The notes under the pieces are model-generated. The model saw only the letters and a program-made list of their open reading frames with translations. It was not told the DNA's origin and searched no databases. Positions 46,811 to 57,103 of a stretch of DNA of 64,000 nucleotides are shown here, in pieces (position 1 is the first letter of the stretch; the number at the start of each line of letters is the position of its first letter). The DNA lies in NCBI GenBank assembly GCA_015501585.1, contig JADNRY010000101.1, forward strand, positions 140,290-204,289, in the 5' to 3' direction. Made by a program: the position numbers and the translations under genes. Source of the stretch: Rhodocollybia butyracea (lineage: Eukaryota; Basidiomycota; Agaricomycetes; Agaricales; Omphalotaceae).

Positions 46811-49688
46811 CGCCATAAAATCCCAAACTGATGACTTTATTTATGTTTCGGTTGCCTGATCACATCAACCTGGGAAACAGCAGGGCTGGACCAATCGCAA
46901 CCCACCAGTCATGTTACACCAAGTGCCAGATATGTACCAAATACACAGTTACACAGATATGCACCCAGTATAAAACACTGAGGGTACAAATAGGAGTAAC
47001 AGGTATGTATCACTGAGGCTACTTATAAGTACCAGTCATGTTTCAGTACTGTATAATTATGACCGGATGCCGCATAATGCATAACAGGACCCCCAAGCAT
47101 GGGGCATTTTGCAATCCGTAATGCATAACAGGAGGGTCCGAGCATGGTATTTCTCAAAATGTCACAAATTTTCACGGCGGGCCTTTGGCCCACCTATTTA
47201 TTTGTAAGGATGGACACAACTCCTGGTTAGATTCCAGTACCTGCGGGAAACACCCATGGGAATACCTGGAAACCTGTAACCCACGGGTGCCAACAATCAT
47301 GTACGCACCTATCAAGGGAGTACAAGACATACATAATTGTGGCCTCAGTGTTACATACATGGTGCCTATCTGTATCCTTAGTGACATATATTCAGTACAT
47401 ATCTGGTGCCTTGGTGTAATGGAACAGGTACCTATTTGTACCCTCCGTGTTTTATACTGGGTGCATATCTTGGGTCTTGATGGAGTGTATCTGGTACATA
47501 TCTGGTGCTTGGTGTAACATGACTGATATCTATCTGTAGCCTTGGTGGACCATTTCTGATACATATCTGGTGCCTTGGTGAAACATGACCAGTACTTATG
47601 AGTAGCCTCAGTGATACATACCTGTTACTCATCTGTACCCAATATTGTCCTGCAAGGCTCTAGATAGGCACCAAGCATAGAACATGGAGGCTGTCGATAG
47701 GTACCAGTTCAGATGGTGCAAGATATGCAGGTACTGTATATAATCCACTCGGCTACTTCTAGGTAGTATCAAGGCACCAGATATGTACTGAATATGTTCC
47801 ACCAAGGCTACAGCTAGGCACCAGGTATGTGACAACAAGGCAACATGCATGTACTGGATATGTTCTACCAAGGCACCAGATAGCCACCAGCCTGAGGGTA
47901 CTCATAGGTACCAGTTATGTTACATCAAGGCACCAGATATGTACCAGATATGCCCCACCATGGCTCCAGATACACACCAGGTATACAGCACTGCAGCAAC
48001 AAATAGGTATCAGTCATGTTACACCAAGGCACCAGATATGTACTGGATACACTCCACCAAGGCTACAGATAGGCACCAAATATGTACCAATCAAATTACA
48101 CCAAGGCAACATACATGTACTGGATATGTTCCACCAAAGCACTATACACTGCTGTGGCTATACACATGTGCGAGATATGCTCCACCATGGCTACAGATGG
48201 CCACCATATATGCAATATCCAGGCTAACACTAGATACCAGATTATACTCCAGCAATGTGCACAACTTAACGTTTCTTCAACATTATTTCTTTGTTTTGTA
48301 TAAATTTTACAAAAATTTATTTGGTATCACTTTGCTACACCTTTTGCATACTTTGCACACTCTTTCTATATCATTGCCCACAATTGTTTGCATAAATCAT
48401 TGTCACATTCATGTACTTTTTAACATAATTCTATCATATAATTGACAACTCATATATCCCCCATGTTGCCACATCATTAGACCCCAACTTGCAACTCAAA
48501 AATCAATAACATCCACACTTGTCCTTTGTACATTTTCTGTCAGTTCATCCAAATCTGCGAAAGTAATGATGAATGTATAGATCAGTGCAGATGTCAAAGT
48601 TATCATAGTTTCCTCATTATTTATTGTGTTTAAACCCCATGTTTTTTTAATAATGCAGTACCCTCATTGTAAACAGATAGTAAATGTGTATGATATAATA
48701 GGTATAATAGTTTACAGATGTATTCCCTGTATGTGGTAATGATTACACTGAAATTATGCTAATCACATACATCATAGCTCCCCCACATTTATACCAAAAC
48801 TTGCCACATTTACAATGGATTAACAGTGATATTAACCATTCATATGTTCATTATAGTTTCATTGTTCATAAAACAGCTTACATGAGCCTGTGTTGACATA
48901 ACTTTAACATTTATCTTTAGCATATTTTCAAAATGTAATCACCAGCTCTTGTGGTTAATTATGAAGATGCATTTGAATAATTTGAGTATTAATTGTGCTC
49001 ATTTGTTCAGCATACATCCTTTGCAATTCTGGCTTGTTATAGGTAAAAACCCAGAAAGCAACTTCCAGTAAGTTAAGTGGAATTATAGGAGATGTTTTGC
49101 AAAACTTTTCTGTATGTTTTTCATATATAGCGCAAAGAATGTGTGATATATAAGCATTATATATCTTTATATGCTCAGCATACATCCTTCACAATTCTGG
49201 CTCATTATTGGTAAAACCCAGAAAGCAACTTTTATAGTAGATGTTTTGCATAACTTTTCTGTATGTTTCTTGTATATAGTACAAGGAATGGATGACATAT
49301 AAATATTATATATCATCATATTCTCAACATACATTTCTCACAATTCTGGCACCTTATAGGTAAAAAACCAGAAAGCAACTTCCCATAAGTTAGGTGAAAT
49401 TATAGAAGATGTTTTGCATAACTTTTCTGTATCTTTTTGGTGCATTGTACTAGGAAGAGATGACATACAAGCATTTTATATTGACTTTAAGCACCATGTT
49501 TCCATCATACCTCCAGAATAACTTCTGCCCCTTGTAAATATCTAATGACGAATCTATATATCTCAGCTTTAACATGATCTTACAATGATTTTACCAAAAG
49601 CATCAAAAATTATGTGATTCCCACTTGGTGAGATTTGCACATTTGTTCAGCATATATCACGGCAAATCACGTGAACCTGCATCCAGTG
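46811..49688 (-). repeat. Right 2,878-bp terminal inverted repeat
   Basis: The inverse of 34843-37720. It starts at CGCCATAAAATCCC and ends CCTGCATCCAGTG. It carries the same internal repeats in mirror order and the same repeat-derived frames. Confidence 0.92.
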
Positions 49689-50482
49689 TATCTCGACTTT
49701 TTCTTTTGAGCTGGTTAATTGACCAATTCTTTTTAGCTGGCCTTCTCAATTTTCCCATGACTATTGTATCTAGTGCTCGTAACTGCGCCCTCGTATTGCC
49801 TTTGTACAGGTGTAATTTATATGTAATCAGTAGTTAAGTTAGTTTGATGTATATGTAGTTACTTTGTATGTCATAGTCTAATATGATTCACTCAGACTAT
49901 CCCAGATGGACCCAGATGAGAACAGCCTAGAGTAATAGTAATATCACATTGTATTTTGTACAGTTCAGGCCAGATAAACTCATATTATCCCAGAGGAACA
50001 CAGTTATATACAATACTAAATTTTCACTCTCTGTACAGTTCTTGCCAGATAAACACAGACAAGAACAGCCTGTATGGCTGATATCTGGAATTTCTGGGAA
50101 AACAGCTGATCTCGGATGATCACAGCTGGAACATGACTTTTTACTATATCATCTCGGCTCAACCCAGTGCAGGTTTTCACTGGGCCTCACATCCCCGCTA
50201 CGCCATTCCCATTGCGAACTGATCCCCAGTGAGAATCAACAATGGGATTAGCTGGGTAGAGCCGGAAATTTATGAAAATATATGGAAATTTATGGAATAA
50301 TCTGTGAAACGATACCTTTGCACTGATGTCATCGCAATCCTAACTGATTTTCGTTCCGATTTTGTTGCGTGGGAACCGGCTATTTCTTTACTTCCCTCTC
50401 TTGACTTATAAAAGTACGGAAAAAGCATATTGTATCATGCTCACTTGTTGATTCTATCTACAGACTAATTTATTGTTTGTGC

Positions 50483-53400
50483 ATGAGTGATCTTTGCCTT
50501 TGCCCTTGTGCACAATGCAGAGGCTGTCTTCCAGCAATCCCGGCCAGGACTGTACGTTACCACCTCCAGCGAGATGAAACCGAAAAACTCCAGGACATCG
50601 ATGAGCGCAATCAGAAGTGCGCACGGCTTGGTTCACCTCCACCGGCACCTGTAGACTACAACTACAACCAGGTATGTGATTTGTTACATTTCAGAAAATT
50701 TAACTATATGTACTTAGGCTGGAAGCTCGAATTCCCATCTCCGGTCACCGCCATCTCGTGTAAAACTCCAAAAACCTCCTCAGCCATCCTCAGTTATCAC
50801 ACAGCCTTCACCGCCTCCCATTCCGCATGACAATGATGTTGATGAAGATGAAGAAATGCTGCACTTTCCAGTCCAGCCTGACAACAGGGAAGGCCAACCT
50901 CGTACAACAACTCCAGATAGCGAGAGCAACGGCGAAGATGGGCTGCAAAGAGGAAGGGAACAAGAAGGGAACGATGAAGATGCTGCTGCTCTGCGGGCTG
51001 AAGCGCTTTTAGCAGCCTTGCAGCTCGACCCACAGAACATTGGAGACGGCGAGCAGCGTCCAGGTGGAGATGGAAACGAAGACAAAGACAACAACATCGG
51101 GGATCCAGCGGCTCACTCAGCTATCGAGAACATTCGTATTACTGACGAATTCATACAACTACTGCGCGATGCAACACTGGACAACGATGGTCTCGACGTG
51201 CATACTCTATACCAGCTTCGAAATCCTGTTGCAGCTGCGCCCGATGATCTGGACTCATATCAAAGGCTCTCTATCGATTTGTACCTATCTATCACACACG
51301 CCTCTGAAGCTATGTACCACAGTGTTTGAGATGCTATCCATTGTTGTTTCCCTGAATCAAACATACTTTCCTACCATGAAGTCAAGAATCTTATCGCTGA
51401 TATCACTGGTGTTGTTGCTGTCTACAACGACATGTGTATTAATTCATGTCATGCCTACACTGGTCCATTCAAGGATCTTGATAAGTGTAACTATTGCCAG
51501 GAACCCCGATACGACCAGAACCGGCTTCTACAATATCAAGAAAGGATTCCGAGGCAGCAGTTTAGTACCATTCTTCTCGGACCACAGCTTGCGGCGATTC
51601 GTCGTTCAGTAGAGGGTGCAAATGCATGTAAGTACCGTGATTCTAAGCTCAAAGAGATCTATGAGATGATCAAAAAACTTGGTGAGGCTGGTGAAGGTAT
51701 GGATGGGGAAGAGATGGTCTACAATGATATTTGGTGTGGAGAGGATGTATTGACCCTAGTCAATGAGATCGGAATGACTGTGAACGATGTAGGCATCGCA
51801 GCATCTCTTGATGGTGCACAGCTATACCAGAATAAAAAGTCGGATACTTGGATCGGCATTTGGATAAATCAAGATTATTCGCCTGAGCATCGTTTCAAGA
51901 AGAAAAAAATCCTTCTGAATGTCACTATTCCAGGCCCTAACAAGCCCAAGCACACTGACTCATTTCTCTTTCCTGGTCTTCATCACCTCGCTGCGTTACA
52001 GAATGAGAACAATGGGCAAGGTCAATCTGTCTGGGATGCCGCAATGAATGAACTTGTTCGTCAGCGCATCGTCTTCTTAGCCGGTCTCGCAGATGCTCTC
52101 AGACTTGTAGAACAGGATGGCCGCATCGGACATCATGGAGCTCAGGGCTGTCGTGTGGGTTGTAAAATGAAGGGACGGCACAAACCCAACAGTGGCCACT
52201 ATTACGCTGCTCATAGCTGCCCATTGGACACTTCTATACCTGAAAATATGCATCCAAACATTGTCATTGCAGATCTCAAAGCACAATCTCGCGAGGACTA
52301 TGAACTTCACCTCAATAAATTACGCTCTGCTAGTACAGACGCCGAGTACACTCGCTTCCGAAAAGAAACAGGGCTTTGCAAGCCTAGTATCTACAGCGGA
52401 CTCCGTGCCGATCTCTCTCTGGCCGTCCCACAGCGTTTTGGTCTTGACCTGATGCATCTTCTCAGTATCAATCTGGAGGAGCTCTTGCTCAGTTTGTGGC
52501 GTGGAACATTGAAATGCGAAGCTACAGATGATAAAACTACCTGGGATTGGGTAAAACTTGTTGGAGCCACCTGGGAAGAGCACGGCGAGACAGTTGCTAA
52601 TGCTACCCAGTATTTTCCAAGTTCATTTGAACGTCCTCCTCGTAACCCTGCAAAGAAGCTCTCCAGTGGATATAAAGCCACTGAATATTATCTTTATGTC
52701 TTTGGACTTGGACCTGGACTCTTCCGCACCATACTCCCTAGACTGTATTGGCTCAACTTTTGCAAGTTGACTGGTGGTGTGCGTACTCTGCTTGAGTGGT
52801 CCATCACTGCTGGGCGGCTCCAAGAAGCACGAATTCTCTTAGTTCAATTTGTCGATGAGTTTGAGAAGCTCTACTATCAGCAATGGGAGGATCGGTTACA
52901 TTTCTGCCGTCCATGTATACATGCAGTTGGTGCCCATGCTGCAAATGAGGTGGCTCGACTTGGTCCTGGTGCATACACAACACAGTTTCCGATGGAGCGT
53001 ACAATTGGTGACCTTGGACAAGAAATTAAACAACCCTCCAATCCTTTTGCCAATTTAGCAGAACGTGCCCTTCGTCGTGCTCAGGTTAATGCTCTGAAAA
53101 TCATCCTTCCTGACCTTGATCTAGACGCTGCAGGCTATAGATTGCCAAGGTACTCTGTTGACATTGGTGATGGCCAAGTGCTTTTGCGGCCAAGAGAGCA
53201 TAGAATGCATTGGACCAACGGAGCAGAAGAAGCTTTGTTCCTGGCTCAGTTTGGTGTTTCCACAGTCCGTCGCTGGGGTCGCTTTCGGCTTCCGAATGGT
53301 CAAATAGCCCGTTCTTCATACCTTGAACTTGAGCGATTCAAAAAAATTAACCCACGCAATACTCGCAATGTTCAGGTATGATTCCACTTTGCATTGCTTC

Positions 53401-53786
53401 AAGTCAATATGACATTAACACTTTTCCAGCTCGAACTTGAGGGAATCATTGAATTTGGTGAGGTACAATATTTCTTTTTGGATCCGAATGCGAGTAGCAG
53501 TGACACGGAAGAAGAGGAACCTCTCAAGCCAAAAGCTTTTGCGTTACTGTCGTTGTATGCTCGGCCAGACCCTGTGTTATTGCGGGATTCATCCAAGACA
53601 CTGTGGGCCTGTAAGTATCTTGGGCTGGATAATCTGCAAATTGTTCCAGTTGAGGCATTAAAATCAGTGGTTTCCATGCAACCACTTCCCATCTTTCCTG
53701 ATGAGGAGCCTGGACAGTGGTTTGTAGTCCAAAAGTCAGGAATTGACAGTGCAATTATGACCGGGCACGAAGAGAACATGGAATAG
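50483..53786 (+). pseudogene. Tnp2-type (CACTA/EnSpm) transposase, one premature stop
   Basis: The exons are 50483-50671, 50718-53375 and 53430-53786, with phase-0 introns of 46 and 54 bp. The N-terminal cysteine cluster (CLCPCAQCRGC) and an acidic, low-complexity region lead to the Tnp2 core: CINSCHAYTGPF with C..C, ASLDGAQLY (catalytic Asp region), IPGPNKPKHTDSFLFPGLHH, FGLDLMHLLSINLEELLLSLWRG, FPSSFERPPRNPAKK and FPMERTIGDLGQEIKQPSNP (catalytic Glu region). The protein would be about 1,068 residues. A single TGA at 51327-51329 (HSV*DAI) sits where relatives have Arg; everything downstream is open. It would cut and rejoin the element ends in the nucleus. It is therefore nearly intact but inactive as read. 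Confidence 0.85.
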
Positions 53787-53962
53787 AGTTTTCGGTACAA
53801 TGTATATTCTCAATCGTAAATTATATCCTCGATTCAATTTTACAAATCTCTGAAGTACAGTCCATGGTGCATGTACTAATTATAATGTAGAGCACAAGTC
53901 GCGACTTGTTACATATGTTACAGAAGTCACATGCATGTGACTTCTCTTCTTCTTGTATTATC

Positions 53963-56676
53963 ATGTCAAACTGGAACTCGAGTCCACCACCTCAACAGGT
54001 TTACGACAATAGTATTGAGTTTGAAATGGTCAGTAGGATCATGAATTCAAACTACCCAGGATGGAATACAGGAACCAACAGCTCATCGAGCTCAATGAGC
54101 TCAGGCCTCAATTTTGTATGTTCTGGACAGTAACTTTTTTTCACTGACTATATGCAAGTGTAGAATCATTCAGCTCATCAGAACAATCCGCTAAACCAAA
54201 ATCCTCAGCCAATGGACATAATTTGCACAGCTTCGGAAAACGACCTTCTCATTAACCCGATTTATCGTCAGCTCCAAATGAAGTATTTGGAAATGCAATC
54301 AAGAAATGTTGGGCTTGTAGCAGAACTCAGTGCATCTCAGTAAGCTATTTTACACTTTTTTAGTGTCTTCTCATGTGTATTTCATTCCCAAGAAAATATG
54401 CAGCCCAAGTCAATAATCTGCTTGCAAATTTACCTTCATCTTCATCTGCTCCAGTCGTTATCCCTACCCTGTCTTTGTTTCAACCCTCAAGTTCGTCATC
54501 AAGGCTCCCAGCAACCAACTATACCTTTCCAGTTCTCGATTCCGATGCAGACTGCCCAAATATCCGATTCTTTGAACTTCAGGAGTGGAGCAAGTACAAG
54601 AAGTTGAAGGCCAACTCGACTGCCCCACACGATCTTGGGTATCTCCAGGACAGAAACGGAACTTATTCATGAGAGCAAACCACATATGAATCAGTTCTGG
54701 GTTGAGGCCAAGTCCGTTTGGAATATGCTGTATATGTTGGATCTGGATCCTCGAACGTGGCAGAACAATGTTGCAAATGATATTGGTGACTTTTTCTATG
54801 GGAAGATGGCCTCTAGTTTCGAAGAATTTCGATCATGCGATGACGGACGGTGGAAAGCAAGGCTCTATGCTATCAAAAACTTTCCTGAATGGAGTCGGTC
54901 TACTCGCGATAAAGGAAATCTCCAATGTGATCCCAACATTACTGGTACGTGGCCTTTTATTAACTTCAAGCTTCTCACTTATTTACTCATCCAAATAGCG
55001 CTATGTTCAAACATACTGAAGCTGAAATCTGACAAGCCTCCCACAAAACGACGTCGTTTGGTGGATTCGCGTAAAAAGCCAACAAAACCCTCACCGCTTA
55101 CCATCCCTTTATCTGCATTCCCTTTCCGGCATGCTCGACCATTTCTCTTTCAAGTTCAACACCTGATATCGACATGTTTTCTTTCAACAATAATGATTTT
55201 TCTTCATCCCACTCGAGCAGCCCAGCCACTATCTCTAGCCCTCTATCTGCAGACACTACCACAATTGCCTCTTCCACGACAATCGGTTCTTGTACAGCTT
55301 TGCACAGCAAAACTATCACTACCACTGATACGACAACGTCAAGCCCCAAAACTACCGCCAATGCCTCCATTGCAGCAGCACTATCTGACAATGTGACTAT
55401 AACGACAGTCACGGCTTCAAAGGGACAATTTAACGCTTTAGCGACAACAGCAGTACTATCTGATGAGGGGACTACCACAGCTTCGAAGGGCAAAACTACC
55501 GCCCTGGCAGCAACAGCAGCACTGTCCGACGATGGGACTATAACAACGGTCGCAGCTTCAAAGGGGGAAACTAATACTTTGGTGACAATAGCAGTACTAT
55601 CCAACGACAGGACTACCACGGCTTCGAAGGGCAAAACTACCGCCTTGGCGGCAACAGCAGCACTGTCCGACGATGGGACTATAACGACGGTCGTGGCTTC
55701 GAAGGGGGAAACTAATACTTTGGTGACAATAGCAGTACTATCCAACGACAGGACTACCACGGCTTCGAAGGGCGAAACTACCGCCTTGGCGGCAACAGCA
55801 GCACTGTCCGACAATGGGACTATAACAACGGTCGCGGCTTTGAAGGGGGAAACTAATACTTTGGTGACAACAGCAGCACTTTCCAACAACGAGACTACAA
55901 CGACAGCCACAGCTTCAAAAGGCAAAGCCACTATGACTACTTCTGCAATGATAGCTACAGCTTCAAACACCGCTGTAGTAGCATCCAGCTCTAAACGATG
56001 TGTAAGTTGGTTTCCTCAGACTTATTGCCCATATCACACGCTTACTTATTCCTACAGGTCCCTATCAACCCGAAACGATTTGTAGGTCAGTTTTCCTTGT
56101 TGCCCATTTCACGCACTTACTTATTCCTACAGGTCCCTATCAATCTGCTGTATGTTTTCCTTGATGAAATGCTACAATTTTCTAACATATAACCACAGCG
56201 CTTCATTAATTATTCCACGGACCGCTACACCGTTTGCTCCGCCATCTGCGCCTGTCCCTAAGCCAAAGACAACCAGAAAGAAGAAAGTCAAGACGTCGGA
56301 GCCATTCATGTTGGCCGAAGATTTTACGGTCAATGCAAAGTAAGCCGTACATTATTCTGACGACACATTCTAATGTCCCCCAGGAATCTGTACCTTGAAA
56401 ACCATATGAAGACGAGTAGTAGTATCACCCACGATGAAGCAAATACTCTTTGGGATGGCGTCGAGGAATCGGAAAGAAAGGTATGTGGTCTACTTTATCT
56501 TTTATCAATTCTGTGTCTAGTATTCGTTCAACTGTAGATCTGGCGGGCCAAGATTGGATTATGCAAGAAAGAGCGCAACACGGGGGAGCCTCCATCAAGT
56601 AAGTCGTCGCTTGGTGAAAAACTCGTCACTAATTTGCCATCCCGCAGCCTCAATTGTACATGCTATCGACGATTGA
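53963..56676 (+). pseudogene. Second gene of the Tnp2 element (accessory protein, frames shifted)
   Basis: A multi-exon gene following the transposase by 176 bp. The N-terminus is MSNWNSSPPPQQ. Splicing leads to LINPIYRQLQMKYLEMQ, a Ser-rich linker, then FFELQEWSKYKKL. Near 54650 the frame shifts to FWVEAKSVWNMLYMLDL, TWQNNVANDIGDFFYGKM and DGRWKARLYAIKNFPEW, a Trp-rich block that I recall from proteins next to Tnp2 transposases in Agaricomycetes. A Lys/Arg-rich stretch (PPTKRRRLVDSRKK) could be a nuclear signal. After another shift near 55150 comes a Thr/Ala-rich repeat domain and a basic C-terminus (PKTTRKKKVK), ending AIDD. It could be a DNA-binding partner analogous to TnpA. Function is inferred from position only. 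Confidence 0.55.
55393..55956 (+). repeat. 141-bp coding tandem repeat (47 residues)
   Basis: GGGACTATAAC recurs at 55534, 55675 and 55816, exactly 141 bp apart. Each unit encodes ASKGKTTALAATAALSDDG followed by TITTV and ASKGETNTLVT. Diverged half-units flank the array. The period is a multiple of three, so the frame is kept. Confidence 0.85.
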
Positions 56677-56802
56677 TTCGGATCGCTGGTAAGTACGCTA
56701 TTTCTTCACAAATGATTGTTCACTAATCCCTTCTGTTTTCATAGAAGACGTGCTAGTATGAACTGAAGCCATACGCGGCATGGGCCACAAGGAGGACAAT
56801 AG

Positions 56803-56897
56803 TAATTATAGTACTAGTAGTACAAGCAGGAGCAGCAGTAATAACAGTAGTAATAGCAGTAGTAGTAGTAGTAACAATTACCGCAATAGTAACTGTG
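56803..56897. repeat. AGT/AGC trinucleotide microsatellite
   Basis: Imperfect (AGT)n with AGC and AAT interruptions, between the end of the accessory gene and the right subterminal region of the Tnp2 element. Confidence 0.85.
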
Positions 56898-57103
56898 CAT
56901 CACAGATGTACCCAGACAGCTCCAGATGGCTCCAGATGGGCCCAAAAAAAACTGATTATGTGAATAAAATTGACCGTAAACTTCCATGCCAGTCCGTAAT
57001 AACGGTAAGAATTCGGACAATATTAGGCAGCGACCTGGAAATCTCCAGGTTTCCATATATGACCAGCCGTGCCCTGATATTCCCATTGTCGATTCTCACT
57101 GGG

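Larger units (their letters stand above)
34843..49688. mobile_element. 14.85-kb CACTA-like transposon with giant TIRs
   Basis: It begins CACTGGATGCAGG and ends with the exact inverse. The flanking triplets are both TAT (34840-34842 and 49689-49691). CACTG termini plus a 3-bp target duplication are the signature of the CACTA/EnSpm (CMC) superfamily. The terminal inverted repeats are 2,878 bp each. Inside are two multi-exon plus-strand genes (37734-39842 and 40175-42302), a roughly 3.1-kb minisatellite field with orientation changes, a copia fragment and a fold-back fragment. No Tnp2-like transposase was found inside, so it is either non-autonomous or uses an unrecognised protein. Confidence 0.88.
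34111..50184. mobile_element. Outer transposon (about 1.2 kb) carrying nested CACTA element
   Basis: The left end is CCCAGTCAAAACCCAC and the right end, inverted, is CCCAGTGAAAACCTGC. Over 26 bp they differ at four positions, and both continue ACTGGGYTGA. CCTCACA flanks both ends (34104-34110 and 50185-50191). Without the nested insertion the element is about 1,225 bp (34111-34842 plus 49692-50184). A third copy of the end motif lies at 34320-34345. The pieces carry no transposase. The short frame around 34.6-34.8 and 49.7-49.84 kb is hydrophobic and unassigned. The ends resemble those of the Tnp2 element at 50225-57103. Confidence 0.75.
50225..57103 (+). mobile_element. 6.9-kb Tnp2-type DNA transposon
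   Basis: The terminal inverted repeats begin CCCAGTGAGAATC, with 24 of 26 bases the same at both ends; looser similarity continues inward to an ATATATGGAAA block. ACTGATC is repeated directly at 50218-50224 and 57104-57110. Inside are the Tnp2-type transposase (50483-53786), a second multi-exon gene (53963-56676) and a trinucleotide tract. The transposase family (CACTA/EnSpm) usually has CACTA-type ends and 2-3 bp duplications. Here the ends start CCCAGTGA and the duplication is 7 bp. Confidence 0.85.

Noticed and set aside
34523..49837. Host gene with the CACTA element in its intron (34.6-34.84 kb joined to 49.69-49.84 kb)
   Set aside because: Splice-like ends exist, but no phase joins the parts in one open frame, and both flanks are better explained as the body of the outer 1.2-kb transposon.
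55098..55970. 290-codon minus ORF rich in Val/Ala
   Set aside because: It is a shadow of the 141-bp coding repeat on the plus strand.
57098..57103. CACTGGG at 57097-57103 as the left end of another CACTA element pointing right
   Set aside because: The similarity of the two ends runs inward (26 bp, two mismatches), and outward sequence does not match; the direct repeat ACTGATC fits a target duplication.
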